NCBI GenBank assembly: GCA_033816765.1
Contig: CM066289.1
Coordinates: 1,240,001 to 1,304,000, forward strand
Length of the DNA: 64,000 nt
Source of the DNA: Nothopassalora personata
Lineage: Eukaryota > Ascomycota > Dothideomycetes > Mycosphaerellales > Mycosphaerellaceae
Direction of reading: 5' to 3'
In this document: piece by piece, positions 41,520 to 52,377 of the stretch
Layout of the letters: every line of letters starts with the position of its first letter
Position numbering within the stretch: position 1 is the first letter of the stretch
The notes under the pieces: generated by a model
What the model was told of the DNA's origin: nothing
The model's database searches: none
The model's input: the letters and a program-made list of their open reading frames with translations, nothing else
Translations under genes and position numbers: made by a program

Positions 41520-42486
41520 ATGTTCCGAAGAATCGGCGCGAGAGTCTCTCTTAACGTCACGACAGTCTTGAAGAGTGAGAGAGGCGTCGCCATGCATCAT
41601 CATCGTCTCGTCTCAACCACGAGTGGCAAACATCCAGGTTTCCTGCCTGTTACGGAAAGTGCCACCGCAGAAAAAGATGCGAGTGGGCGACTGCAGCTCA
41701 AGGGGATAGTGTTTGATATGGATGGAACGCTGTGTATGTGTCTATCTTCACTCAATCTTCTTGATGGCATCTCAACTGACCACAATTCCAAGAAGGCGAA
41801 CCACAAAATTACATGTTCGGCGAAATGCGAGCAGCTTTGAAGATCGATAAGGGTACGGATATTTTGGACCATATGCACTCCCTCCCCGAGCCTGAGCAAT
41901 CAGAAGCATTCGCAAAGATTCAGGAAATTGAGCGGACAGCGATGACGAAGCAGATTCCGCAGGCTGGACTTGTGACGTTGATGGAAGCGCTGGATCGATG
42001 GGGTATTAGGAAGGGCATCTGTACGAGGAACTTCGAGTACGTTGCCCCATGTCTTCTTCGGCATTCGATCGAGGACGATAGTTGCTAATGTTCAACAATA
42101 GCGCGCCCGTCACGCATCTCCTAGAGAACCACCTCCCAAGCCACATCGATCCTTTTGTACCCATCGTAACCCGAGACTTCAAGCCGCCGAAGCCGTCACC
42201 TGCTGGAATCCTGCACATAGCTCATGCTTGGGGTCTTGTGGATAGTGCTGAGGTACCGGAGACCCCAGCCGCGGAGAGGCCTCTCCAACTGATCATGGTG
42301 GGCGACAGTGTGGATGACATGGCTTCGGGTCGTGATGCTGGAGCGCTGACGGTGTTGCTGGCGAGTGTTGGGAAAGGTCAAAGCGAGGAGCTTGTCACTG
42401 ATGAGAGGACTGATGTGGTTGTCCATAGACTTGACGAGCTCGTTGAGATGCTGGAGAGGGGGATTGTGCCTACGACGAGAGGGTAG
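41520..42486 (+). CDS. HAD-superfamily phosphatase (yeast YOR131C-like)
   Basis: Three exons (41520-41733, 41796-42036 and 42102-42486), 279 aa. Motif I is VFDMDGTLC with catalytic aspartates at about residues 66 and 68; the first splice restores TLCEPQNYMFGEMR. GICTRNFDAPVTHLLE spans the second splice (motif II Thr). FKPPKPSPAGILHIA supplies the conserved Lys, and MVGDSVDDMASGRDAG is motif IV. This spacing, with the CEPQxYMF and CTRNFDAPV strings, matches the fungal YOR131C-type group of small-molecule phosphatases; the substrate is unknown. The N-terminal ~50 residues are basic and Ser/Thr-rich with few acids, possibly a mitochondrial presequence. Confidence 0.9.
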
Positions 42487-42881
42487 GGGAGGCGTGTGGC
42501 CCAAAATTGCGCCCCGAATCGATTCGTTGTCAGAAATCCCAAATGGAACGTATCCTCGAGCGCACTGCGCGATTGCGCAGCACGGCTCACAATCCCGATG
42601 CCGTTAGATCTTTTGGGGCGCAAGGCCATCATCGTTTTGTAAACCAAAAAGGTACAAGGCGCTTCATGAGCGTATCCTGAAACAGGCACTCGTAATATTC
42701 GTTCTCGCTGCTCTTCGTCTACTGTATCCGCAATACCGCTGCTGCATTGCTCTCCTATTCCCGCTCATGCTGGAGATGGGTATATCAAACGCTTCTGACC
42801 GTCCGCCCAACACACAAACATCGTTCTACACCTCCAACGCCGAGCTCACCAGTCTTGGCCTGCCGTAATGTATTATCGCTT
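42487..42881. other. Convergent 3' intergenic region
   Basis: Between convergent HAD and GET3 genes; nothing recognised. Confidence 0.45.
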
Positions 42882-43940
42882 CTAGCTCGGGGGCTGGTAC
42901 GGGTGGATGAGCATTTCGCTGAACCTGCTACATTGTCAGCCACGTCTGTTCTCGCCCGGAACCATTATCTCAACTCACTTCGAGATACTCTCAACACCTC
43001 GCACCTCCTCGGTCAACAACGGCATCTTGACCACGTTGAAGTCGTCACCGTATAGATCATCGATCTGCTCGAGGTACTTCTTCTGCATCTTTCTCCTCGA
43101 ATTGCACTGATCGCAGGGGTTGTCCTTCCTCGGGAACAGCAGCTGGTTCACGACCATCGCATGCGTATCAATCTCGTAGGATCCCAGCTCTTGAATCATG
43201 CGCTCCGTCTCGTACAGTGATAAGAACTCGGGGATGAGGACAGGCACGAACGTCGTGAGCTCGGCATTCTTGAACTGCTTGTTGACCTCCGAAATCGACG
43301 CCTCGAGCTCCCTCATCTTCCCTATGATGTCGTCGAAAGACTGGCCGTTCGGGAGTCCACCACGAGCACCGATGAGGTTGTTCAGCATCGGACCAAACTG
43401 CTGGCTAAGCTGCATGAGTTTGCCCAGACCCTTCTCCAGTACTGTGGGAAACTGCAGGAAGCGAAGCGTGTGTCCAGTGGGTGCAGTATCGAATATTATC
43501 AGCTCATACTTCATCGCGCTGACCTGCTTCAGGACCTCGGCGAAGCTCATAGCCTCATCGACACCGGGAATCGAGAACGCCATATCCTGGAACATGTTTC
43601 CCACGCCGCCCAGACCTGCCATAGCATCCTGTGCATCGTCGCCGCCAGCCTTGATCAGATCGCTGATACTCCCGTTAGGATCAATCTCCATGGCATCGAG
43701 GCCTGGCACGCCGGGTACGGGCTTTGCATCTTTGCCGAACTTGACACCAAAGGCATCTGACAGGTTGTGGGCGGGATCGGTGGAGATGAGGAGGACGCTC
43801 TTGCGGGCTTTGGCCATTTGCACGGCGAGCGAGCATGACGTGGTTGTCTTGCCGACTCCGCCTTTTCCTCCCACGAAGATCCACTTGAGGGAGGTCTGGT
43901 CGACGAGCGACTGGAGGCTGGGAGCCATTTCGTCCGCCAT
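42882..43940 (-). CDS. GET3: ATPase Get3 (tail-anchored protein insertion)
   Basis: Homodimeric cytosolic ATPase that delivers tail-anchored proteins to the ER via Get1/2. Two exons on the minus strand (42979-43940 and 42882-42924, 54-nt intron), 334 aa. Deviant P-loop [10 protein letters not shown] at residues 24-33, then [14 protein letters not shown] (switch I), [15 protein letters not shown] (switch II), a Met-rich helical subdomain around [10 protein letters not shown] and GKMRELE, and the zinc-binding CDQC that joins the dimer. The last splice restores [14 protein letters not shown] and a stop. The frame is open upstream of the chosen Met, but the family starts close to it. It is divergent to the NDUFAF2-like gene, 274 bp apart. 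Confidence 0.95.
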
Positions 43941-44214
43941 GTTGGGTGAGATATGTCCTGGTAGCTCGGGTCGTGGTGCAATATGGATGGCGTAAGATGT
44001 TGTGGCAAGACAGAATGCAAGAAGAGATGTAGAAACAAACAGACCTGCTGCCCATCCAGACGTCACAGGGAGGCTCGTGCCACGCTCACATGTCATGTCG
44101 CGCTGCCTCGTTCGGGACGCGCTAAGAAAGTGCAGGGCATCATCCAACCATCACGCCTCCATTACACGCACCTCTTTCCCAACTGTAGACTATGCCCCCC
44201 CGCTCACGAGGATA
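43941..44214. promoter_or_regulatory. Divergent promoter between GET3 and the NDUFAF2-like gene
   Basis: 274 bp between divergent start codons. Bidirectional arrangement inferred from position; no factor sites claimed. Confidence 0.55.
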
Positions 44215-44922
44215 ATGTCTTCCTTCCAGACCCGTGCTCCGGGCGTCATCAAGCAAGCCTACTACAAGTGGCGCGCACTCCGTCTCCCGTGGCGGAAACA
44301 GTGGTTATGTGGTGCAGACTTGGCCGGTAACACATTTTGGGAATTTAAAGATGCATTGAATGCGAATCGATTACGGCGGATCGTGAGATATACGCGGGCT
44401 GGACATTATGCCGATATCAAGATTTCGCGTACGCACAATACTTGACATAGACAGGCGCATGACTAGCTGACAAGCTGCAATGCAGCACAATGGAGCCAAT
44501 GGCTCAAACACACCCGAAAAGACCCGCCCTCGCTCGAAGAACAGCAGTACGACGTCGCCCGCCAAGCACGAATGAAGCAACTCGCCGCCGAAGCCGACGA
44601 AAGGTGGAAGAGTATCCCATCATATCTCGATGCACCCACTAAACAGCAACCGAAACCTGCCACAGAGTTGAAAGATCTAGGTGGATATGTTGGACAGACA
44701 GAAACAGAGGATAAACAGGGTGTACGGAACATGGTTGAGGATCCTGAGAAAGTGGCAAGAAGCAGTGAAGGGCAGGATGTGGACGAGGGAAGATTTAAGG
44801 GCAGGACGAAGGAGAAGAAGCCAAAGGAGAATCCGTGGCAGAAGCCTGCGCAGGGCACCCCGGGTGAGGATTGGCAGCCTGAGAGTTGGGCTCCTGCGCC
44901 TGCAGCGAGGAGGGGTGGATGA
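44215..44922 (+). CDS. NDUFAF2/B17.2L-like complex I assembly factor
   Basis: Two exons (44215-44428 and 44486-44922, 57-nt intron), 216 aa. The NDUFA12 superfamily pattern is clear: YYKWRALRLPWRKQWLCGADLAGNTFWEF, seen in pieces, then RRIVRYTRAGHYADIKIS. PQWSQWLKHTRKDPPSLEEQ is restored by splicing. A long charged, disordered C-terminus ending in Pro/Trp/Arg-rich sequence separates it from the structural subunit NDUFA12 and fits the assembly paralogue. It acts in mitochondria during assembly of NADH dehydrogenase. No strong presequence is visible; import is inferred from the family. Confidence 0.88.
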
Positions 44923-45872
44923 GGAAGATGCAGTGCATTGGGCTAATATACATGTCGGGACTTCGCTCAAGGTCTCAGACTAAGGCGCACAATCAGCTGC
45001 ATAGGAATGAGGGTTCATGACACAGCTCATGGCCCTCTTTGCGTTCCATCAAGGCCGGAGAGTCGTCGATAGGACGTACTTCAGTTCTCACGGTCACGGA
45101 TCATTGACAAACGGGCTTCCAGAATGGTCTCGAACAAATTCAGTGGGCGTGCATTCGCAAGTTGATCTTCATGCAAGCTTGAAGTACTGTAGTGCATACG
45201 GCGACAGCCGAGAGTGCTTGATGCAACGACAACTCGAGAACGCGCATAACTTTGCCGCAGCTCCACACGCGCTAGGTTCATCCTGCAAGACATGAAGCAC
45301 CATCAACGTGCCTCTATCGCTCTGTACAAGCCAGCAACGCAGCTCTCGGTGTCTCGCGCGCCTGTATCACTGTTGTCCCACAGGGTTTCCTCAGCTTTCG
45401 CGCAATCGGCTGTGTCTTGGGAGTCTTCCTCAGACTGATGAACACTGTCGCCCCGGCTCAAAAAGCTCCCTCCGCGACCAATACTTCTTCCTGACAGGGT
45501 CGAGCAGCATTAATTGCCTCCTTTGGTTTCGATGTACAGCAGCAATAGATCTTCATCAACAGCTTCTAAAGAGCGCAGCATGGAACGACACCCGAACACC
45601 GTCTCAAGGCTGAACTGCGATGTCAGCTATGAGACTTAGGCTCCTCCTCAGGTTTCCGCAGATCTTAGTAGCCCGAAAATCTGGGGAAAGGACGCTAAGA
45701 TTTACTACAGGATCGCTGACGGTACGCTTCACGGCCTGAGACTTGTTGATCAAAGCATACCTGACTCGAATTGCAAGTACGCTGTGCGATGTGACAGTGA
45801 ACGAGCCAGCTGCCGTCGCCGTAGTCTAGCGCCGTTTGATTGCTTACTTTACACCACAAAATCAGCACCACC
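44923..45872. other. Intergenic region, nothing recognised
   Basis: Nearly 1 kb between the NDUFAF2-like gene and MFS remains. Open frames are short with no similarity I recognise; it may include decayed sequence belonging to the relics that follow. Confidence 0.45.
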
Positions 45873-46165
45873 ATGACGGACGCTAAGAAGACTGGCCGCT
45901 CCCTTCGCGGACAAAATGCCGGGGCAGAAGATACCTCTCCTCGTCAGCTTAGCGGGATGTACACTGGCGACGGCGTTGCTTGCGAGTACTCTCTCGGAGT
46001 CAACGAGATGTAAGTGAAAGTCGAGCTGACTAAAATGGTACAGTGTAGATCGTGTTCTTGGGGAGGGTGATTCAGGGTATTGCTGGGGCGGGGGCGTTGA
46101 TTGTGAGTTTTGCTATGCTTACTGACAGTGTTGATGAGAAGCACTATGGGAAGAATCTTACATTC
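45873..46165 (+). pseudogene. MFS transporter relic
   Basis: Two fragments of a major facilitator (drug:H+ antiporter/vesicular-amine-like) protein. From 45910 the frame reads DKMPGQKIPLLVSLAGCTL then ATALLASTLSEST, corresponding to TM2-3. From about 46053 it reads VFLGRVIQGIAGAGALIVSF then AMLTDSVDEKHYGKN, corresponding to TM4 and the following loop. The join between them lacks a clean splice, the ATG at 45873 is in another frame, and no TM1 or TM5-12 is found. It is therefore a truncated remnant. Confidence 0.7.
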
Positions 46166-46333
46166 CAACCACTTCCAATAACATACACGTCCAATCCTAT
46201 GTGTGAACCATCTACTAACAAGATCTCAGCGATCCCTCTTCACTCCTCCCAATGCGAAGATGAGCTTCAACCCGCTTGGACTAGTCGAAAAGAATATTTC
46301 TATCAACCACTTTTAGGGCCGTTGCAAATTGTC

Positions 46334-47096
46334 CTACTTGTGCTTCGCAACACTTAAATTCAACGATCTCGTACGCCTATAAATCTGCAGGACAAGTTGG
46401 CTAGCAGATCCCAGATCCGTGAGGTTGCGGTAAGCCTGTGCTTTTTCTCCATCACCTTCACCGAAGTGGCTGTTGATGATGTCTCTCACCATCAGCATGT
46501 GCTTCGCAAAGTCGGCCGCTCTATTCGCATGCGGATAATGCACAGCATGTTGCACTGGCACATTGACAGACTTGCACAGCGGCTCCCAGCCGTCGCCCAA
46601 GTTCAAGATCAGCAATGACGTGTCCCCAGGCACAATGGTTTCCACGCGGGCGATGTGGGCCTTGAACTGTGCGGTCATGGCCGACTTGTCTGCGTAGCTG
46701 CGCAATGCTCCCTGGTCGAGCCATCCGCCTAGTTTCTGCATGCGTTGAGGCCAGACCTCTGTCGTGGGCATGGGCCAGTCGTGGATCGATGTGCCCACGG
46801 ACCAGTACCAATCCTCGGCGTCGCGAACAGTCAGGATCACCTGCCGTTTGAGTGGCTATGTAGACGTCCTCCCAGAAGGCTGCAGCTGGCCAGTCGACTG
46901 CCGCGTCGTACTCTTGAAAGACCGAGTCCCAGTCTGGTTTGTAGGCTTTGTCCAATTGGGCGCGGTTTGAGACGGATGGGTCTTGAGTTGTTCGAAAAAC
47001 GGATCGCAGAGTGTACCCAAGATAATCTAGAGCACCACAAAGACTCAGTGTTCCCGTACGAACCTAGCCAGCGCCGATAATCTTGAGCGGTGCCAT
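46334..47096 (-). pseudogene. Sulfotransferase-family (P-loop) pseudogene
   Basis: The minus-strand ATG at 47096 opens MAPLKIIGAG, then an in-frame TAG (47064-47066) exactly within the expected GxGRTGT P-loop. The string RTGTLSLCGALDYLGY follows. After that the frame shifts (FFEQLKTHPSQ in one frame, then KPDWDSVFQEYDAAVDWPAA and FWEDVY in another). It shifts again to VILTVRDAEDWYWSVG and the C-terminal part, which runs uninterrupted to 46334. The order matches fungal proteins of the sulfotransferase-like P-loop family. One stop and at least two frameshifts make it non-functional. Confidence 0.75.
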
Positions 47097-47630
47097 GCCC
47101 TAGCACATCGGATTTGAGGTCGATAGGAATGTCTGTGATGACTGTTCACCAGCAGAGTCTCAGGTCTTACCGTCGATTTAGTGAGCACGATGCACGTCGA
47201 TGGAAGGTCCTTATAATCTTTAGGATTGGTGTCGCTTCTCTCGCCCCGAAGTTTTGTATTGGAAGCAGCTATACACTTGCCATGCACGTCCGGTCGAGGG
47301 CTCTAATGCAGCACTGTGACGATGTTGACAAGCTGATAGCTGCCTACGCCACCCCTTGTGGATTATCCGCCTACTTCGCCCTAAACGGCTTGAGAGATGC
47401 GAATCGACTAATTGGGTCAGACCAGTTTGATCTTCTCAATTGGCTATCACAGGGAAGGCTCATATGATACTCGATGTCTTGACTTCTTGGGTTGATAGGT
47501 ATGTACCGGTACGTATTAGTTCGGTCCGAGGAATTTTCCTTTTGTAAAGCGCGTTTATTCGCGACGGGCGTCGCCACTTCATCTTCCCCACAACAAACCT
47601 CCACCTTATCGTCAAACATGAGTTGCAGTC
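47097..47630. other. Intergenic region upstream of the Artemis-like gene
   Basis: No recognised gene; probably the promoter of the gene at 47631. Confidence 0.45.
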
Positions 47631-50110
47631 ATGTCGACCTTCGACGGCAATGTGGCAGAATTCCCTGACATCCGCATTGATCGCTTCACTCGCAATGAGT
47701 CGCTACGACCGCCACTCGCTCTCTTTCTCAGCCATGTCCATACCGATCATCTCGTGGGCCTGGAAACTTGCAGGTCGCCTTTCATTTACTGCTCGTCAGG
47801 CACAAGAGAGATTCTTCTTCGGCTGGAGAAGTATCCCCACCGCATGAACTTCGCCAAAGGGATCCTTGAGTCGAGAAAACAGACATACAAAGCTCTCGGG
47901 AAGCTGCTCAAGCCAATACCGCTTGAGACACCAACAACGCTTGAGCTAGCTCCTGGCAGAAGCATAAGAGTTACGTTGTTCGACGCCAATCACTGTGTCG
48001 GTGCTGTCATGTTCTTGATTGAAGACGAGAACAAGGCAGTGCTTTACACGGGCGACATCCGGTCTGAACTCTGGTGGGTTAATTCTCTCATTCGCAATCC
48101 TCTTCTTCTCCCATATGTGGCGGCAAACGACGGACCACCGCTCAAGAGACTCGACAGTATCTATCTCGACACAACTTTCGCATCAAAAGATGAACCTTAC
48201 CGACAGTTTCCAACAAAAGCAAGCGGGATCATGGAGCTGCTCAGAGAAGTGGCTCGCTATCCTACTGACACACTGTTCTACTTCGATGCGTGGACCTTCG
48301 GCTACGAGGAGGCATGGCAAGCACTTTCCTCTTTCCTTGGATCACAGATACACGTGGATGATTACCGCTACGGGCTATACAAATCACTTCTCAACAGCGA
48401 CGGTATGTGTGCACCCGAGGCATTCAAGCTAGTAGGCGCGAAATGTGGCAAACACGTCAAAGAAGGCTCTCTCAGTACACAACAGCATCGTATCCACAGT
48501 TGCGAGAAAGGAACTGGGTGCAGCATTTGGAATAAAAGTACGTCCGATATCTACGCATTCCAAGTTCCGTATCGCTGATCCATGATATAGACTTCGTTCG
48601 TATTACACCTGTCATATCTCGATACAATGGTGTGGACATGCCTGAGCTCGGTGCTGGAGGTGGGCAGGGCGACCTGAACCAACATCACGCACTAGACATT
48701 GACAACGAGGCTGTTGTGTCGGCAATGATGCAAATTTGCGCAATCAAACTCCCAGATCAACCAAAATTGCTTGATAGTATCGAGCAGATGCTGAACAATG
48801 CCATGGTGGATCCAAGCACCACTTTAGTACTGGATGCCGCCGACCTGTCGCAGAGTGGAGACGTATTTGACGATTTAGACGGCCTTCCTCTGGACAGCAT
48901 ACCAGCAGCATTGGCTAAGCGGGTTGCACGACTGAAGCAGCAAGCGAGGGCCCCTATACACAGTACCTCGTCCACCCTACAAGGATTGCCAAAGCAGATC
49001 ACCTTTCCATACTCGCGGCACTCTTCGTTCAGTGAGCTTTGCGATCTTGTCGAAGCGTTCCTGCCAAAAGATATCTTTCCGTGCACCGTTGAGGATAAAT
49101 GGAAGCCCACACAAGCGATGGGCTACTTGTTCGGGCACCTGTACGTTCAGCCGCCAGTATTCAGACATGACCAAGTCATGCTGCAGAGAGCAGATGTGAT
49201 TGAAAGAGAGGATCCACGCCCCGCAAGTCGCAACAGATACTCGCAAGACACGCAAGAGTTCGAAGACTCGACATCGCGAGGGCTCAGCCGCCGGGTCTCT
49301 CCTCGAGCCAGCCGACGGCGATCAACGCAAGACGCCAATCGCGATGACGAGGACCGAGATACAAAACGCAAGAAGGTCGCTCAAGGAGACTACTGGCCGC
49401 CTAGAGAGCGTCATCATTACTCAGCTACACGAAGGAGTACGTCTGACGCGGAGGCAATCAAGGAGCGTCAGGACGATGCACTGCGGAAAGTATCCGCGCA
49501 AAACAAATCTTGGTCAAATAAAGACCACGCTCGCAACTCGCCACCTCGACATTCGAGGCCTAGTGGTAGCCACAGGCGGAAGTCATCCGTAGATCAGTAC
49601 TGGACTGACCGCAACAAGAAAGCACTGAACAAGGAATGGACTCAACCTTATCTCAATCCCAAAGAGCCCTCCTCGCCGACCAAGCAAATCAACAGCTGGC
49701 GGAAACACATTGCCTCATCTGGTGCGTCCTCTGGCGAAGACCCTTTCACTTCGCACAAATTAACAGAGCCACGACGAGCAAGTCGCACCTCATCAAGAGG
49801 CTACTCCTCAGTCCGCGAGTCGTCACAGCTGCAGCCAGAGGGTTATGGTCGACTGTCGCCTTTCACGCCTCCAGTTGCCGAAGTGGAGGCCGAGGCTCGT
49901 CGTGTAGATGATGCAACAGGCGACCCTGGTGCAGTGTCTATCAAATCGGAGGTCAAGATTAATCTTGATGAGGCCGAGCGCGAGGCCGAGCTCAAGCTCG
50001 CTTTGCGGCACGAAGCATATCATGCGGCGTTGGGAGAGGGAGAGCTCAAGTGGTCAGAGATCGGCCTTGTAAGTGTCAACGGGCATCAAGAGAAGGAGGA
50101 AGAGTTGTAG
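47631..50110 (+). CDS. Metallo-beta-lactamase/beta-CASP nuclease, Artemis/SNM1-like
   Basis: DNA cross-link or end-processing nuclease. Two exons (47631-48537 and 48591-50110, 53-nt intron), 808 aa. The metallo-beta-lactamase core has LSHVHTDHLVGLE (HxHxDH), FDANHCVGAVMFLIE, VLYTGDIR and LDTTFASKDE. The beta-CASP region contains DTLFYFDAWTFGYEE. After the splice come FVRITPVISRYNGVDMPELG and ITFPYSRHSSFSELCDLVEAF, the terminal SNM1 motif, then PKDIFPCTV. The last ~300 residues are Arg/Ser-rich and disordered with an acidic end. The arrangement is closer to Artemis/DCLRE1C than to Pso2, which has an N-terminal zinc finger; in fungi the pathway (end joining or cross-link repair) is inferred. 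Confidence 0.88.
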
Positions 50111-50339
50111 GGCTGTGTACGTGCGGTCCTGTAACACTCTCGCATGACTGTATGAGCTATGATTCATGATGCATGCGCCGTGCCTCTTCTACGGCATGGC
50201 CTGCTGGGTACTTTCTTCCTGCTGATGCAGGGGCGCTCTGTTCGCGCCGTAATGTATAGCGTGATGCTCGCCCGCCTTTTCAAACACGTCAACATGGCTG
50301 TAGACTAGTATTCGTCCTCCATCCTTCCTCAGCAACACC

Positions 50340-51272
50340 TCAGCTCTTCCCACTGCTTCCTCTGGCGAGACGCTGCAGGATGTTGCTGCCACCCTTCTTC
50401 TTACCCGCGACAGCAGGCTTTCCATCATCCAGGTCCATCATATCGTCATCATCGTCTTCATCATCCCTCTTGGCACCTCTGGTATTGTGTCCGCTTCTAC
50501 TTGCACCAATCCCCATAATCCCCATTGAGCCCTTCTCATTCACCTCCATGACCGCCTTGATTTGCTTCTCCGCCTTCACTTCCCGCTTCGACCGTCTCTC
50601 GGCATCTGCCTTGACCTTCTTTATCTCCGCTTCCAATTCGGCGAGCACGGAGTCGCAGCGTCCGCTCCACGCTGCCAGCTCCGAGATCATGGAATTTACG
50701 CTACCGGGGGCGAGATCGCGGAGAGGTGCGACGGAGGTGATGACGACAGTTTGGGAGGCGGGGTTGAGTGTTCCGGTGATGAGGTCGCTGTACATTGCTT
50801 GGGTGATGAGGTGTTCGAGGTCGATGGAAGATGTTAGGTCGAGGCAGGTGCAGAGGGATTGGTAGCTTAGGTTGGAGGCTGTTGAGAATGAGGGAGACTT
50901 TTGTGCGGCGATTGTGAGGAGGGAGAGTTGGCGGAGCTTGAGAGCTTGGGCGTCTGAGAGCTGGGGGAGGCCTGGCGTTGCTGGTGGGTGTTAGCATGAG
51001 CTGATATGGTGAAAGCAATATGGCCGTAGCTGACCTTTGTATGTCTCCCAAGTACCCCATGCGAAGCACTTGAGGAGTTCGTATGAGCTCCCATACTGCT
51101 CGTTGCCTGCGAGGTGTTGGATGTTTGGTTGTTGCAGCAGCTCAGCGAAGACGTATGTGTTTGGTGCCGAAGTTGCTTGCGTGATGAGGTCGGCGGCGGC
51201 TCGCGGGGCTGTCGCTGACTTGGCGAGTGCGACGAATGGTGCGAGGGCGTTGATAGCGCGTGAGGCGTCCAT
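50340..51272 (-). CDS. CSN7: COP9 signalosome subunit 7 (CSN7, PCI domain)
   Basis: Component of the deneddylating CSN complex that regulates cullin-RING ligases and, in fungi, development. Two exons on the minus strand (51035-51272 and 50340-50971, 63-nt intron), 289 aa. The N-terminal helical part has LITQATSAPNTYVFAELL and FAWGTWETYK. The splice restores KGLPQLSDAQALKLRQLSLL, typical of CSN7 PCI domains. LEHLITQAMYSDLITGTLN marks the winged-helix, followed by VAPLRDLAPGS and a coiled coil (LAELEAEIKKVKADAE). The C-terminus is an acidic DDEDDDDDMMDLDD tract and a basic tail. Confidence 0.9.
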
Positions 51273-52377
51273 TGTGAGGTTACGTCGAGGTGGAATGTAT
51301 ATATCAAAGTGGTGTTTAGTGATGCAGCTCTGAGTGGCACGCTTAGGTGCTACTCGCGCTAGCGGGACCTTATCTTATCTTAGCGTGGGCCCAAGCTAGG
51401 CATTTCACAACGAACTTGCCCTCGCAGTGAATGTCTTCCACCAGACATCACTTTCATCAACATCAACTAGGCCTTCCAGCAGCTTTTCAACACTCGTTTC
51501 CATGCAATGCGACGACTGGGTCGAGGTTGTGGATTGGAATCTGAAGCCTGCGGACGAAACTGTGGCAAAGATGAATCGCCTCCCCCGACTATTGCTTACT
51601 GCCAGGCGCTTGATCTGTCATATTGATGCCCTCAGACGATGCGTTACAGCGAGATGTGGACACATCACTGTCGATGGTCGTGCGGGAGCTCTGCCAACCA
51701 TCCTGCGTGATGTGCCTAGCTGCCATCAGCTTCATGGATGTCAGCAGGCTTGCAACGGCATAACAATGCTCGGTCTACTTCGCGCTCAAGCCTCAAGCAG
51801 TCCCCCATTCAACTAGCTTGTCAAAACAGAATTGGGCCTGTCCTGGTCATACTCCGCCTCTGCATGATCTGGCCAGCGAGGCTATTTTCCGCTGTGAAAG
51901 TCATGAGTAACCACTTTCATGGCAACACTGATCTTCATGCGGCAGCAGGGTTCGCATATCTACACATCGATGCGCGAGAGCCTACGCGCACGGAGGTTTG
52001 GGATTACCTGACTGGAAAGTAGCCATCATCTGCGGCCCACTGGTCCTTATCTCCCCGAAAATTCGTGCGATAAAGCTTTAGAGATAAGGACTCCGCTCAC
52101 CCTACAGCACTCCTATCTGCCACTCATCAGGACCCTTTCTGGGCTCCTTATCCGCAAATAGTGGGACCACATCCACCTGGACGCCACTCAGGATGCAGAT
52201 AATCACCATATCGCGTGGCCATGTTCCTGCAGGAATTATTTTTCCGACAAGGTACCTGGAAGCAACTGCCAGAAAAGTCTGTAGCTCCCTACTGCCGGAT
52301 CATGCATATAGATGGACGCAATGCCCTGATGCTTCGCGATTTCACACCTGACTGTCCTTCCGTGAGCTCCGAGCACA
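51273..52377. other. Intergenic region between CSN7 and the MFS gene
   Basis: 1.1 kb with only short, unrecognised open frames; divergent promoters of the two flanking genes are expected here. Confidence 0.45.

Noticed and set aside
43941..44147. 69-residue N-terminal extension of Get3
   Set aside because: Get3 proteins begin shortly before the P-loop; the extension contains a hydrophobic stretch incompatible with a soluble cytosolic ATPase and overlaps the divergent promoter.
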